Below are positions 1 through 9,697 of a stretch of 64,000 bases of DNA, piece by piece (the first letter of the stretch is position 1; each line of letters starts with the position of its first letter). Origin of the DNA: an uncultured Lachnospiraceae bacterium. Its GTDB lineage: Bacteria; Bacillota; Clostridia; Lachnospirales; Lachnospiraceae. Location of the stretch: positions 1 to 64,000 of the forward strand of contig CADABQ010000002.1 of assembly GCA_902786205.1 (NCBI GenBank), written 5' to 3'. A model generated the notes under the pieces. That model was given only the letters and a program-made list of their open reading frames with translations. It made no database searches and was not told the origin of the DNA. Position numbers and translations under genes: made by a program.

Positions 1-2
1 GA

Positions 3-56
3 CCACATACACACAATGGTGGTCGTACTCCTTATGCAGCTCGTTATGCTGCATAG
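3..56 (+). CDS. Possible 3' end of an upstream gene (partial)
   Basis: An open frame enters from the left edge and stops with TAG at 54-56. Its 17 visible residues (rich in Tyr, Ala, Arg and Gly) are too few to name. A purine-rich GGAGA follows directly, as expected before the next gene. It could equally be a chance open frame at the window edge. Confidence 0.25.
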   Translation, partial: PHTHNGGRTPYAARYAA

Positions 57-83
57 GAGAAACTATCATAAAGTGTTACAATT

Positions 84-2426
84 TTGCTTGACAACAACAG
101 TTGTTGGATTGAGACGAATAAGGAGTGTAAAGATTATTTTGGAAGCATATCGGGTGGGTCTGCATACAAATTTGGTCTTTTCCAAAAGACAGAAACAGGA
201 ATGTGGACTACCGGTAGTCCTCAAAAGCCGCAAGAATTAACTGAAGAAGAGGCTGCTCAAAGAGGAAGACAAATAGTGGATGCACTTGTTCATGGTGCGG
301 AGATAATTGCGAAAGCAGAGCTTTCAACATTGGAAGATTATGAAAAATTAGATGATGAATTAAAGACAGAAGTCGGAGAACCGTTTTATAACTGGGCATG
401 GTTCCATAAATATTACAGTATCATGTTCTCAGAAAAATTGAGCAATTATCATAATTCCGATTGGCAGTGTCATGTTTTAAGAAGTTTAGGAATAAAGCCA
501 AGTGCGAAATATTATGCAAGAAGTGGACAGATTAGCATGATTGAGAACTGTGGTGGTTTCTTGTATAGAGAATTGGATCATGTGTTCTGCGATAAATTTG
601 GTGGGATCAAAAACTTTGTGCGTATGGGTACAAATGATGATGAGAAGAGTTATGTGGCAGAATGGAGACAGCGTTCTGTAATAGGACTTGGGTGGAAGTT
701 GTTGGGGTCGCTCAATAACTATACCGCTGGAGATGGTGTTGATAGAATTGCTATTGCAGACAAATTGCAAGAGGAATACTATCCAAATGATGCCAAAACA
801 GCTTCTCGTAAAGCGGGAGAAATTGCAAGATTTTATAAGACAGATAATAGCACAATTTTTGTAGCAATGGAGGGGGAAAAGCTAATAGCTTTTGTAGATG
901 ATATTGGTTCTTATTTCTATGATGGTAATACTGATATGTCCCATCTTAAATCAGGAAAGTGGCATTTGAGTTTTACTGATGGAGAAACTCTACCAAAAAA
1001 GAGTGAAGGAAAGCTTACATCATGTTATCCTCTTACCGATGAAGAAAATCTCATGTATTTATATAAGAAGTATTATTATACTGATAGTGAAATGCAGATT
1101 GAAGATATAAACAATGATGAAGATCCAGAAGAAAGAAATAAGAGACTCTTTAAGTATTGGATGTCAATACAGGTAAATCCAGAAGGAGATTCAAATGCTG
1201 GTGAGCCTTATAATAGCAATGTAATTAATTCATATGTAAGTAATATACAGAATACTCCTTTACCAATGTTGGCAAAAAAAAGTGTATTCTATACAACTGA
1301 AATTGCACAGGTTCAGACAATCATAGAAGTGCTTGATAATTCAGAGAAAAAGAATAATACAAAGAGAAGTGCAATTAAGAAATATTTGCAATATTTGATT
1401 GCAACGAAGGAGGACTATATGCCACTTATATTTAATACCGATATAAAAACAAAATATGAGAGAAATCGTATTGTGTTTGGTGCACCAGGTACAGGTAAGA
1501 GTTATGGACTAAAAAATGATTGTGAAAAGTTGATGGCAGATACTGTAGGTACTTATGAGCGAGTTACATTCCACCCAGACTATACATATTCACAGTTTGT
1601 AGGAACTTATAAGCCTGTAATGGATGTTGATGGAAAAAGTATTCGTTATGATTTCGTGCCTGGTCCGTTTATGAGGGTATATGTTGATGCACTTAAAAGT
1701 GGAAGAACCGATGCTCCACAGCCACATCTTCTTTTGATTGAGGAAATTAACAGAGCAAGAGTGGCAGCGGTTTTTGGTGATGTATTTCAGTTGCTTGATC
1801 GTGATGATGATGGTGTGAGTGAGTACGAAATACAGGCATCAGAAGATATTAGAAGATACCTTGCAAAAGAACTTGGTGGAACAGCTGATAATTATAAGAA
1901 AATCCGTATTCCCAATAATATGTTTATTTGGTCGACAATGAACAGCGCAGACCAAGGTGTATTTCCCATGGACACTGCTTTTAAAAGAAGATGGAATTTT
2001 GAGTATCTTGGAATTAATGAGAATGAAGAACAGATTCAAAATGTTGGAAAGATTTTGCTTCCTGGTTCTGAGGAACCAATCGAGTGGAATGCCCTTCGTA
2101 AAGCAATCAATGATAAGATGTCATCTTCTGATTTCAAGATTAATGAAGATAAGCTAATGGGTCCGTTCTTCTTAGCTAAGAGAGTTATAGCTTCAGATGA
2201 AAATGGTTTGATTATTGATGCGGATGGATTCAGTGATGCTTTCAAGAGTAAGGTTATTATGTATCTTTATGAAGATGCTGTAAAACAAGGAAAACACAGA
2301 TTTTTTGAAGGTTGTGATAGTAGTAAGTATTCATCGGTATGTGAAGCATTTGATGAGATAGGAATTGGAATATTTGGTCCAACATTTAGGGAAATATTTT
2401 ATGAAAAACAAAGGGATGATGTGTAA
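84..2426 (+). CDS. mcrB: McrB-like AAA+ GTPase of a type IV restriction system
   Basis: McrB is the GTP-driven motor of McrBC, which cuts DNA carrying modified cytosine. The N-terminal ~450 residues are a variable, probably DNA-recognition part. The AAA+ module follows with Walker A GAPGTGKS (residues 466-473), Walker B LLLIEEINRA (549-558) and the McrB-type sensor MNSAD (619-623). The stop overlaps the McrC start (TAATG), so the two are translationally coupled, as usual for mcrBC. The start is doubtful: the frame opens only after a TAA at 69-71, the first candidate is TTG at 84, and no good ribosome binding site precedes it. The N-terminus may be truncated or frameshifted. The motifs make the family sure; the modification recognised cannot be read from sequence. 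Confidence 0.88.
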   Translation: MLDNNSCWIETNKECKDYFGSISGGSAYKFGLFQKTETGMWTTGSPQKPQELTEEEAAQRGRQIVDALVHGAEIIAKAELSTLEDYEKLDDELKTEVGEPFYNWAWFHKYYSIMFSEKLSNYHNSDWQCHVLRSLGIKPSAKYYARSGQISMIENCGGFLYRELDHVFCDKFGGIKNFVRMGTNDDEKSYVAEWRQRSVIGLGWKLLGSLNNYTAGDGVDRIAIADKLQEEYYPNDAKTASRKAGEIARFYKTDNSTIFVAMEGEKLIAFVDDIGSYFYDGNTDMSHLKSGKWHLSFTDGETLPKKSEGKLTSCYPLTDEENLMYLYKKYYYTDSEMQIEDINNDEDPEERNKRLFKYWMSIQVNPEGDSNAGEPYNSNVINSYVSNIQNTPLPMLAKKSVFYTTEIAQVQTIIEVLDNSEKKNNTKRSAIKKYLQYLIATKEDYMPLIFNTDIKTKYERNRIVFGAPGTGKSYGLKNDCEKLMADTVGTYERVTFHPDYTYSQFVGTYKPVMDVDGKSIRYDFVPGPFMRVYVDALKSGRTDAPQPHLLLIEEINRARVAAVFGDVFQLLDRDDDGVSEYEIQASEDIRRYLAKELGGTADNYKKIRIPNNMFIWSTMNSADQGVFPMDTAFKRRWNFEYLGINENEEQIQNVGKILLPGSEEPIEWNALRKAINDKMSSSDFKINEDKLMGPFFLAKRVIASDENGLIIDADGFSDAFKSKVIMYLYEDAVKQGKHRFFEGCDSSKYSSVCEAFDEIGIGIFGPTFREIFYEKQRDDV

Positions 2427-3898
2427 TGGAAATCGTATCGAGCTATGTAAGAGAGCAGAAGAGGTACACCAAGAAAGATTTAAAAAGCATCTTCGTCTTT
2501 GATGAGTCCGGAGTTGAGAAATTTATCAAAAATTTAAAGGCTTACGGAGTGATGAAAAGTGTTAAGAATAACACGGAACAGATGGAAATGTCGGACTTAA
2601 TGGACGATGACGTTAAAATAACGGATGAAACTGCTGATAGTGGTGATTGTTTATATGTGTTCAATTATGTTGGTATTATTACTTGTGGAAACCGAGTTAT
2701 TAAAGTATTTCCAAAATACCTTTTATCAAAGGAAGAAGCTCCACTTGATGAAATGAAGCAAGTCATAAAGGTCTTGGAAAGATACAGCCGTTCGGAACAA
2801 CAGATAATCAATATGTTTAACGGTAATGGGGAGAATCGTAGTTTTAATATTTTAGCAGTAATCCTTTTTTTGCTTAATGATTACTATGAATATGGCATTT
2901 ATACAAATAGTGAAGATATAGTGGAAATAAATGGAGAGGGAGAAATACTTTGGGGAAAGACTATTGATGAGAGTTTTGCATTGATTGAAGACAACCGGCC
3001 ATATTATATGGAACTGTATACAGGAAAGACTGTGGACGATGATATGGATTATTTCAAAAGACTTCATGAGTGTGTATTGACAGAGTGTTCGCAACAGTTG
3101 TGTAATGCACAGTTGGATAATCTGTTTGATATGGATAAGTTGGAACTTTCGGAAGAGTCTTTACAGAATTTTGGAGACAAGGAATATATTCTTGAGCGTA
3201 TTTATAAAGAATTGAATGTTCAGTTTAATACAAGGAGACAGATATTATTAAAAACTATCTATGCATACATCTCACAAGATAAACGTATGCTTGATGAGAA
3301 CGATGGTATTAGTATGTTTGGAACAACAGCTTATCATGCAGTTTGGGAAAAAGTCTGTGCTGAGGTATTTGATAATAAGCTGAATACAACTTTGGGACAG
3401 CTTAAAATGTCCATGCCTTTAGCAGGACAGTATAAAGAAATGAAGAAAAAAAAGCTCATTGATATTATTGAAAAGCCAATATGGGAAGGAACGGACACTA
3501 CAGAAATAGCAAGTGATACATTAATTCCGGATTTGATTAGTATTCCGAAGGTTGAAGGCGTAGATAACTTTATAATTTTTGATGCGAAGTATTATAATAT
3601 TCAGCTGGAGAAAGGAAAATCACTGAGAGGTAATCCAGGAGTAGGAGATGTTACAAAACAATATTTGTATCAGTTAGCATATCGAAGCTTTATAAAAGCT
3701 CATAATATTGCCGTGGTTAAGAATTGTTTTCTTATGCCTACAGAACAGAATGGGATTATAAAAAAGGGTACAGCTAAGATGCCTATGCTTGAAGCACTCG
3801 GTTTAGAAAATATTAGTATTAGACTTATTCCAGCAAAAATGCTTTACGAGCATTATTTGACCCAAAGCAAAATGGATATTAGTTTGTTGGAGTTGTAA
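2426..3898 (+). CDS. mcrC: McrC-like nuclease subunit of type IV restriction
   Basis: McrC binds the McrB ring and supplies the endonuclease. The C-terminal half carries a PD-(D/E)xK core: P-D at 368-369 and D-A-K at 386-388 (in IIFDAKYYN), with a likely helix K-Q-Y-L-Y-Q after it. The length of 490 residues is somewhat longer than the shortest McrC proteins. The ATG overlaps the McrB stop by one base. A 101-base gap then separates it from the next gene, so the following cassette may have its own promoter. The context is a defence island with helicases, which agrees with a restriction role. Family assignment is from the motif and the gene order; activity is inferred. Confidence 0.87.
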   Translation: MEIVSSYVREQKRYTKKDLKSIFVFDESGVEKFIKNLKAYGVMKSVKNNTEQMEMSDLMDDDVKITDETADSGDCLYVFNYVGIITCGNRVIKVFPKYLLSKEEAPLDEMKQVIKVLERYSRSEQQIINMFNGNGENRSFNILAVILFLLNDYYEYGIYTNSEDIVEINGEGEILWGKTIDESFALIEDNRPYYMELYTGKTVDDDMDYFKRLHECVLTECSQQLCNAQLDNLFDMDKLELSEESLQNFGDKEYILERIYKELNVQFNTRRQILLKTIYAYISQDKRMLDENDGISMFGTTAYHAVWEKVCAEVFDNKLNTTLGQLKMSMPLAGQYKEMKKKKLIDIIEKPIWEGTDTTEIASDTLIPDLISIPKVEGVDNFIIFDAKYYNIQLEKGKSLRGNPGVGDVTKQYLYQLAYRSFIKAHNIAVVKNCFLMPTEQNGIIKKGTAKMPMLEALGLENISIRLIPAKMLYEHYLTQSKMDISLLEL

Positions 3899-3917
3899 TA
3901 TAGTGAAGTGTTGAAGA

Positions 3918-3929
3918 AAGAACGTTCTT
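3918..3929. promoter_or_regulatory. Perfect 12-base palindrome between mcrC and the next cassette
   Basis: AAGAACGTTCTT is a perfect dyad in the 101-base gap after mcrC. It could be an operator, a short hairpin, or chance. No clear promoter was recognised beside it. Confidence 0.25.
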
Positions 3930-3999
3930 CGGTCGTGGAGAAGAATGCTAGATATGATATGTGGAAATTTTTGAAAAATAGAATGTGGAGGAAAAAAGA

Positions 4000-5283
4000 A
4001 TGCAAGAAAAACTGTTAGATTTAGTGGAGAAATTTAAGAAAAATAGCAAGCTTAGCATGAGTGATAGGAAAATTTTTGATAATGAATTAGGAATCATCAT
4101 AGGACGTGGAGATTATAATAATGAAATTGAGATAGTATTATGCGAAGGACCAATTGATATAACAATGAAGGCCTTAGCACAATATTTAGCTCATGTAGAT
4201 ATTGAGGTTGCAAATGATCTATTAAATAAATTTATACACTGTAATGGTATAAAAGAAAATAAAGGAGGAACTTCGGGGATGAGGTTGGTTCCTTTGTGTT
4301 GTTTCTATATGGATGAAAAAGGGGAACAAGATGAGATTGTAAATAAATTATTTCTAAATGCAATTAAATATGCATACAAAAATGATAGATCTTCTTTTAA
4401 TAAAAAAGTTGTCGAAGAAGTACGAAAAATATTGGTTCCTAGAATTCTAGCTGAGGATAAAAAATTTGATTTGTCCTTCGTCTTTAATGATAAAACTTGG
4501 TGCAGTATAAGAGATTTATTTATAGAGAGTATGTTACAAGGAGATAAAGCCAATTACCATGAAGTTGAAAAATTGTATAAATGGCTTTATGAAACTGGAA
4601 AAGATATGGGGCAATACAATGAGGAGTATCTATTGAAGAGAATAATGGATAATGAGGAAAAGATAAATAATACTCATCAAGAAAAGAAAGTTGAAGGAAA
4701 AAAGACTAAGGAAAAGAGCATTGAGGAAGAGAAGGGGAACGATAAGAAAGATGTAGTAAGTAAGGATGCAGATAATAGCAAAATAAAGAAAAACACAGAT
4801 TTGGAAAAAATAGTAGGTGCGATAGGAACGGTTGTTTTAGCGGAAACAAAAGAAATCTCTAGAATTCGAGAGGAACAAAAAGAAATGATAAAGCGATTTG
4901 ATAATTTGGTATTTCAGTTGGGAAAGTCGCAGGATAAGATTGAGCAGCAGGCTAATAATATTAAAGATTTGTATACTGAAAAGCAACAGTTGCAAGTTGA
5001 AAAAAAAGAATATGTTGAAAAAATAGAAGTATTAGAAAAAACAATAGAAAATCTTCAAAAAGAAGTAACTGATCAGAAACAGTTTACAGATACGGTGAGT
5101 AGAAATAGAGAAAAGCAATCAGAGGAATTTTTGAATCGCTTGGCATCTAAATTGAAAATAGATTATCGTGATTATTTGGATGCGAAGGATTTGGAAATGA
5201 CGATTGATTTAGGGGAAAACATGCGAGAACAATTGGGTGCAATTTTTTCTATATTAGAAAAAAATGGAATAAGTTTTAATTAG
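4000..5283 (+). CDS. Coiled-coil protein, possible co-chaperone of the adjacent Hsp70
   Basis: I do not recognise a named family. Residues 1-220 are an alpha-helical domain, ~225-265 a Lys/Glu-rich linker, ~266-387 a long predicted coiled coil, and the last ~40 residues a compact acidic tail. A coiled coil followed by a small domain, next to an Hsp70 gene, recalls the layout of the nucleotide-exchange factor GrpE; this is an inference from context, not a motif match. ATG 4000 is chosen because GGAGG at 3987-3991 lies 8 bases upstream; an earlier in-frame GTG at 3985 would sit on that site. The next gene starts 13 bases after the stop, so this is the first gene of the six-gene cassette. Confidence 0.6.
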   Translation: MQEKLLDLVEKFKKNSKLSMSDRKIFDNELGIIIGRGDYNNEIEIVLCEGPIDITMKALAQYLAHVDIEVANDLLNKFIHCNGIKENKGGTSGMRLVPLCCFYMDEKGEQDEIVNKLFLNAIKYAYKNDRSSFNKKVVEEVRKILVPRILAEDKKFDLSFVFNDKTWCSIRDLFIESMLQGDKANYHEVEKLYKWLYETGKDMGQYNEEYLLKRIMDNEEKINNTHQEKKVEGKKTKEKSIEEEKGNDKKDVVSKDADNSKIKKNTDLEKIVGAIGTVVLAETKEISRIREEQKEMIKRFDNLVFQLGKSQDKIEQQANNIKDLYTEKQQLQVEKKEYVEKIEVLEKTIENLQKEVTDQKQFTDTVSRNREKQSEEFLNRLASKLKIDYRDYLDAKDLEMTIDLGENMREQLGAIFSILEKNGISFN

Positions 5284-5296
5284 GGAGGAATTGTAA

Positions 5297-6760
5297 TTGG
5301 CTAATCAATTAAAATATAGATTTGGTATAGATTTTGGAACAACAAACAGTGCTACTGTTGGCTATGCATTTATGGGAAATAGTTTTGAAAAAATATTATA
5401 TGGAGATGATGAACAGCGGCCAGTACCTTCAGTTGTAGCAATAAATAAAGAAACTGGAGAAGTTTATACAGGAAGAACTGCTTGGGAGAGACGACAAGAA
5501 CTATCTCAAGAATGTGAATTTATTACGTCTGTTAAAAGTTTATTGGATCAAGAGTGGAGTAAAATAATTGCAGGGAAAAAATGGACGGCAGTAGAGGTTG
5601 CGGCTGAGGTATTTAAGGGATTACAACAAAATGTATATGATAGAACAGGAATAGTAATGGATGAGGCTGTTGTTGCAATTCCAGTTGGTTTGAAAGCACC
5701 TAAGCGCAGATTAGTGCGAAAGGCAGCGGCATTAGCGGGATTAAAGATCAGTTCATTTGTTAGTGAACCGACAGCAGCTTTTTTTGCAAATTACAGAGAT
5801 ATAAGAAATGATAATACAGTTGCAGTGTTTGATTGGGGCGGCGGAACGTTAGATGTATCTGTTCTTCAACATTATGAAGGAAAAATACTGGAGCTGGCAA
5901 CTGGAGGGCAGCCAGAGGCTGGAGATGTAATTGATCTAAAACTTGCTGAAAAAATCCATGCAAAAATTGCACGAAAAAAGAAATTAAACATTTCTTTTGA
6001 AGATATGTCTCCAATTAATCGTGATATGATGCTTGTTCGAGCTGAACGAGCAAAAAGGGCCATGTATGATGATGATACTGCGACGATTTCAATAAATAAT
6101 TATGGAGAATTTGGTGCTGTTAGAGAAACATTGGACTATGATTGGTTTTCAGAAATAATTGATTCTAACGTAAATAAGGCTATTGAATGTTTTGATAAGG
6201 TAGTTGCAGAGTCAAATGTAGGAATAAAAAACATCGACAGAATAATCATGGTAGGTGGAAGTAGTAATTTGAGACCACTGATTGAAAAGTTATATGCTCG
6301 TTATGGTGAAAAGTTATACTTTCCTGAAGAAACGATGTGGAACGTGGGACTTGGTGCAGCTATGTTGGCTACTACACCAGGAGCTTACTATTCAAATCAG
6401 AAAATTGGAGTTCGCTTAAGTGATAATACATTATTTCCTTTGTTGAGAGAAAATGAGGAAATTACAAAATGGTCTGTTAAACATCATTTTGGTATTGTTG
6501 ATACAAGTAAAGAGGCTCGATTTGTCTTTGGAGGAAGTGCTGATTTGGATGATGATGACAGTAAATATGTTACGTTGCCAGTTCCAGCATATGTTTTTTT
6601 ACAAGAGCAAATTATATTAGAAGCAAATGTAGATGAAGATTTAGTATTCAACGTGATTGCATCAAGTTCTATGAGAACTAGTGAGTATAATCGAATTTGG
6701 AAATATGAAAGATTGAAGTGTTATTATCAACTTCCGAAAGAGGGTGGCGTTTTTGACTAA
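5297..6760 (+). CDS. Short Hsp70/DnaK-like ATPase
   Basis: An actin-fold Hsp70 nucleotide-binding domain is clear: phosphate-1 GIDFGTTNS (residues 10-18), phosphate-2 FDWGGGTLD (178-186) and adenosine motif MVGGSSNLRP (from 318). At 487 residues it is more than 100 shorter than DnaK, so the substrate-binding part is reduced to a ~110-residue beta-rich tail and the helical lid seems missing. A TTG start at 5297 is chosen because GGGAGG lies 8 bases upstream and the family's N-terminal strand begins at once. It sits between a coiled-coil protein and an SF1 helicase. The housekeeping dnaK-grpE-dnaJ neighbours are absent, which points to a specialised chaperone within a defence cassette. Confidence 0.88.
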   Translation: MANQLKYRFGIDFGTTNSATVGYAFMGNSFEKILYGDDEQRPVPSVVAINKETGEVYTGRTAWERRQELSQECEFITSVKSLLDQEWSKIIAGKKWTAVEVAAEVFKGLQQNVYDRTGIVMDEAVVAIPVGLKAPKRRLVRKAAALAGLKISSFVSEPTAAFFANYRDIRNDNTVAVFDWGGGTLDVSVLQHYEGKILELATGGQPEAGDVIDLKLAEKIHAKIARKKKLNISFEDMSPINRDMMLVRAERAKRAMYDDDTATISINNYGEFGAVRETLDYDWFSEIIDSNVNKAIECFDKVVAESNVGIKNIDRIIMVGGSSNLRPLIEKLYARYGEKLYFPEETMWNVGLGAAMLATTPGAYYSNQKIGVRLSDNTLFPLLRENEEITKWSVKHHFGIVDTSKEARFVFGGSADLDDDDSKYVTLPVPAYVFLQEQIILEANVDEDLVFNVIASSSMRTSEYNRIWKYERLKCYYQLPKEGGVFD

Positions 6761-9689
6761 AGAGAAAAGTACTCTTGAATATATTAGTAATATTCAATGG
6801 ATTGATTCCAGTAAAGAGAATGATACATCGTATATGAAGCATGTTCATGATCCATTTGCGTTAGAAGAAATGGATCAGAAAATAAAGAACGGAAGAATAA
6901 AGTTCTACTTAACAGATATCCAAAAAAAGGAGATGAAAGCAGCCGCAGGGCACTGTTCGTTTGCATTCAAAGAGGACTATCCATGGGGGACTGTTGAAAT
7001 TGAAGGTGAAAAAAAAGTTGTATGCAAGTGTATAAATACGAAATGTAGCTTTTTTAGCCAATGTAGGAGCGGAGTGTCAGCGTTTCATGAGGATGAGTTG
7101 TTAGTTAGGAATTTTGGAAATAAGCCAAGTGTTTTAGATGAAGAGGGATTGGATGATGCATATAAAGTAGGTGCTTCATTTAAGGAACAATTAACAGGAA
7201 AAAGAACAGAAACTAGTATTAAGGATAAAAATGTTGACTATGTTGCTAAGAAAGAAAATGTAGATGAAATTTTAGTGGAAACATTTGTTCCGATTACAGA
7301 AAAAATAACTGAGTTTGAAAGTAATAAAAATGATGAGATTCAACATGAGGAAATACAATTAAAAACTAGGGATAATTCAATTAAGCAAAGTAACGAGGAT
7401 AGCACAAATGAATTAGTAGAAACAAAGACTGATGTATTGAGTGAATTCCTTGAGTGGCTGTTGGATGAAGGGTATACGGACTCTGCTTCAAAGGGATACA
7501 TAAAGGCTGTGAAATCTGCAAATGTATTTGCAAGAAAAAAGAATATTTGGAAAATAGATATTTTCGATAGTGTATTAATTCCGAAGGGAAAAAATGAAAT
7601 ATTGAATATGATAAATCAATTTGAAAAAAGTCCGTTTTTTAAGAGCTCAATGTCAAATTATGTTGCAGCCCTTAAAGTGTTTGGGCAATTTATTTCATTT
7701 TATTCAACAAAAGAGAATGAGATAGATAGTAATAATAAAGAAGTGAGTATAGAAAAAGAATTGAGCATATACGACGAGGGAGTAAGCGAGGATGCAGGAT
7801 TTGATCGATTTGTTGTAACGGAGCAAGAAACCGTAATTAATGAAGAGTATAGTTCTAGAATTATTGTGAATGCTGGTCCAGGAACAGGAAAGACTTATAC
7901 ACTAATCGAAAAAATAATCTATATGGTAAATGTAGAAGAAGTTGATCCAGAAGAAATATTAGTTTTATGTTTTTCAAGAGCTGCTGTTGAGGTTATAGAG
8001 AATCGATTGAAATTGGCTGCAGAAGAAGGTAGAATCGGAATGATTTGGCATTTGATTGATATCCGCACTTTTGATTCGTTTGCAACACATTTATTGGCAT
8101 ATGCTGTAGAAAATGAAAGTTCATTATTACCGTCTAACTTTGTATTAGATTATCTAGATTATGATGCTCGAATTGAAGAAGTTACGAGAGTTATCAAAAA
8201 AGAACCTAGTTTAATTGAACAATGTTCTCATTTAATTGTTGATGAGGTACAGGATCTCGTAACTTCAAGAGCAGAGTTAGTTATGCAAATAATAGAAGCA
8301 TTACCCATTGATAGTGGATATACACTGTTTGGAGATGCATGCCAATCTATTTATGATTATCAATGTAATGTAGGAGAGGTTGATTCAATAAAATTTTATA
8401 AATGGCTGTTTAAAAATCAAAAGAGAGCAAATTATTATTCATTTGATATAAATTACCGACAGACGTCTGACTTAGAGCAGTTAGGAGATAGATATAGAAA
8501 TTCTATTTTGGTTGGTGATGATAATGCTCGAAATAAAGTTTCAAATGAAATTTTAAATCAAATTTCTGTGTTAAATAATGTTGATTTGAAATCTGCGACA
8601 TTAGAAGAAATTGAAGAGAGTGTTGGAGAAGGAAATATAGGGATTTTGACTCGGACAAACGGACAAGCACTGAAAATATCTACATGGTTTAGAAATTCGG
8701 ATATACCTCATAAAGTACAGAAAAGATTAGGTGATAACTCATTAAATATTTGGATAGCAGATGTTTTGGTAGACTATGAAAACGATACTATTGATAAAGA
8801 TTCATTTTCTGACTTATTTATGGAAAAAGGCGGATTTGGTTTAGATGTTGACGAAGTATGGGATGCTATTGAAAAAACTCAGAGAGAAGCTAAATCAAGA
8901 TATAGTATTGAAGAAATTATTCATGGTATTTTGAATAATGGGAAAAATAAAATCTTTTATACAAATGTAGAAAAAGATAGTATTGTAATCAGCAATATAC
9001 ATAGAGCTAAAGGACGCGAATATGATAATGTAATTTTGCTTGATGATAGCTTGTTTATTGAAGAAGGAGAGACAAAAGAAATAAATGAGCATAAAGTAAT
9101 GTATGTTGGTGTTACTAGAGCAAAAAAAGCTCTGTATAGAACTGCAATGAAAAAACAATATATAAAAACAGATAAAGAGGGCGAACGCAGAGCGTATGCT
9201 ACTAAGAGAAATTTTGTTAAGAAGAAATCATATCTGACGCATATCGAAGTAGGAAGAAGTTATGATATTGATCCAATAAGTTTTGCTGAAAATGATGATA
9301 TCCAAGAATTATTTAAGGATTCATTAATGGTGGTAGGCGAAAGAATTACGCTAGTTAAGAATCAAAAAGATTCGGAACAGAAAGGATATATTTCATACGA
9401 TATTTATCTTGAAGATGATATTGGGCAAGGAAGAATAGGATGTACTAGTAAGAAATTCTATTTAGATTTAAAACGCATTTTGAAGGAAATTCATGGATTG
9501 TCTCCGTATGTGGATGTGTATCCAAAATTATATCCAAGTAGAATATCTGATATTTATGTAGATGATGTTTATAGTATACTTATGCCGTATGATAAAAATG
9601 CAAAATGTGCGCATCGCTTTGGAAAATACATAGTTATGCGAGGAATAACATTGGTTGGTTTTGGACAAATAGAAAGGGATACTTATTAA
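6753..9689 (+). CDS. UvrD-like SF1 helicase with N-terminal Cys cluster
   Basis: The C-terminal two thirds is a UvrD/Rep-type SF1 helicase: Walker A AGPGTGKT (374-381), motif II VDEVQD, a Gln-containing motif III (GDACQSIYDYQ), motif IV YRQTSDL, motif V HRAKGREYDNV and motif VI VGVTRAKKAL. The N-terminal ~370 residues are unusual. They hold C91-x-C93-x4-C98-x5-C104, a possible metal site, then a disordered acidic stretch, then ~90 residues (around 227-320) resembling the SAM-like core-binding fold of tyrosine recombinases. TTG 6753 has AGAGGG 8 bases upstream; GTG 6744 is an alternative. The gene overlaps the Hsp70 stop, so they are coupled. Probable role: a DNA motor in the cassette. Confidence 0.85.
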   Translation: MTKEKSTLEYISNIQWIDSSKENDTSYMKHVHDPFALEEMDQKIKNGRIKFYLTDIQKKEMKAAAGHCSFAFKEDYPWGTVEIEGEKKVVCKCINTKCSFFSQCRSGVSAFHEDELLVRNFGNKPSVLDEEGLDDAYKVGASFKEQLTGKRTETSIKDKNVDYVAKKENVDEILVETFVPITEKITEFESNKNDEIQHEEIQLKTRDNSIKQSNEDSTNELVETKTDVLSEFLEWLLDEGYTDSASKGYIKAVKSANVFARKKNIWKIDIFDSVLIPKGKNEILNMINQFEKSPFFKSSMSNYVAALKVFGQFISFYSTKENEIDSNNKEVSIEKELSIYDEGVSEDAGFDRFVVTEQETVINEEYSSRIIVNAGPGTGKTYTLIEKIIYMVNVEEVDPEEILVLCFSRAAVEVIENRLKLAAEEGRIGMIWHLIDIRTFDSFATHLLAYAVENESSLLPSNFVLDYLDYDARIEEVTRVIKKEPSLIEQCSHLIVDEVQDLVTSRAELVMQIIEALPIDSGYTLFGDACQSIYDYQCNVGEVDSIKFYKWLFKNQKRANYYSFDINYRQTSDLEQLGDRYRNSILVGDDNARNKVSNEILNQISVLNNVDLKSATLEEIEESVGEGNIGILTRTNGQALKISTWFRNSDIPHKVQKRLGDNSLNIWIADVLVDYENDTIDKDSFSDLFMEKGGFGLDVDEVWDAIEKTQREAKSRYSIEEIIHGILNNGKNKIFYTNVEKDSIVISNIHRAKGREYDNVILLDDSLFIEEGETKEINEHKVMYVGVTRAKKALYRTAMKKQYIKTDKEGERRAYATKRNFVKKKSYLTHIEVGRSYDIDPISFAENDDIQELFKDSLMVVGERITLVKNQKDSEQKGYISYDIYLEDDIGQGRIGCTSKKFYLDLKRILKEIHGLSPYVDVYPKLYPSRISDIYVDDVYSILMPYDKNAKCAHRFGKYIVMRGITLVGFGQIERDTY

Positions 9690-9697
9690 GGTGAAGG

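Noticed and set aside
16..240. Open frame of 74 codons overlapping the mcrB start
   Set aside because: Its sequence is not protein-like, and the mcrB frame carries the family similarity over the shared bases.
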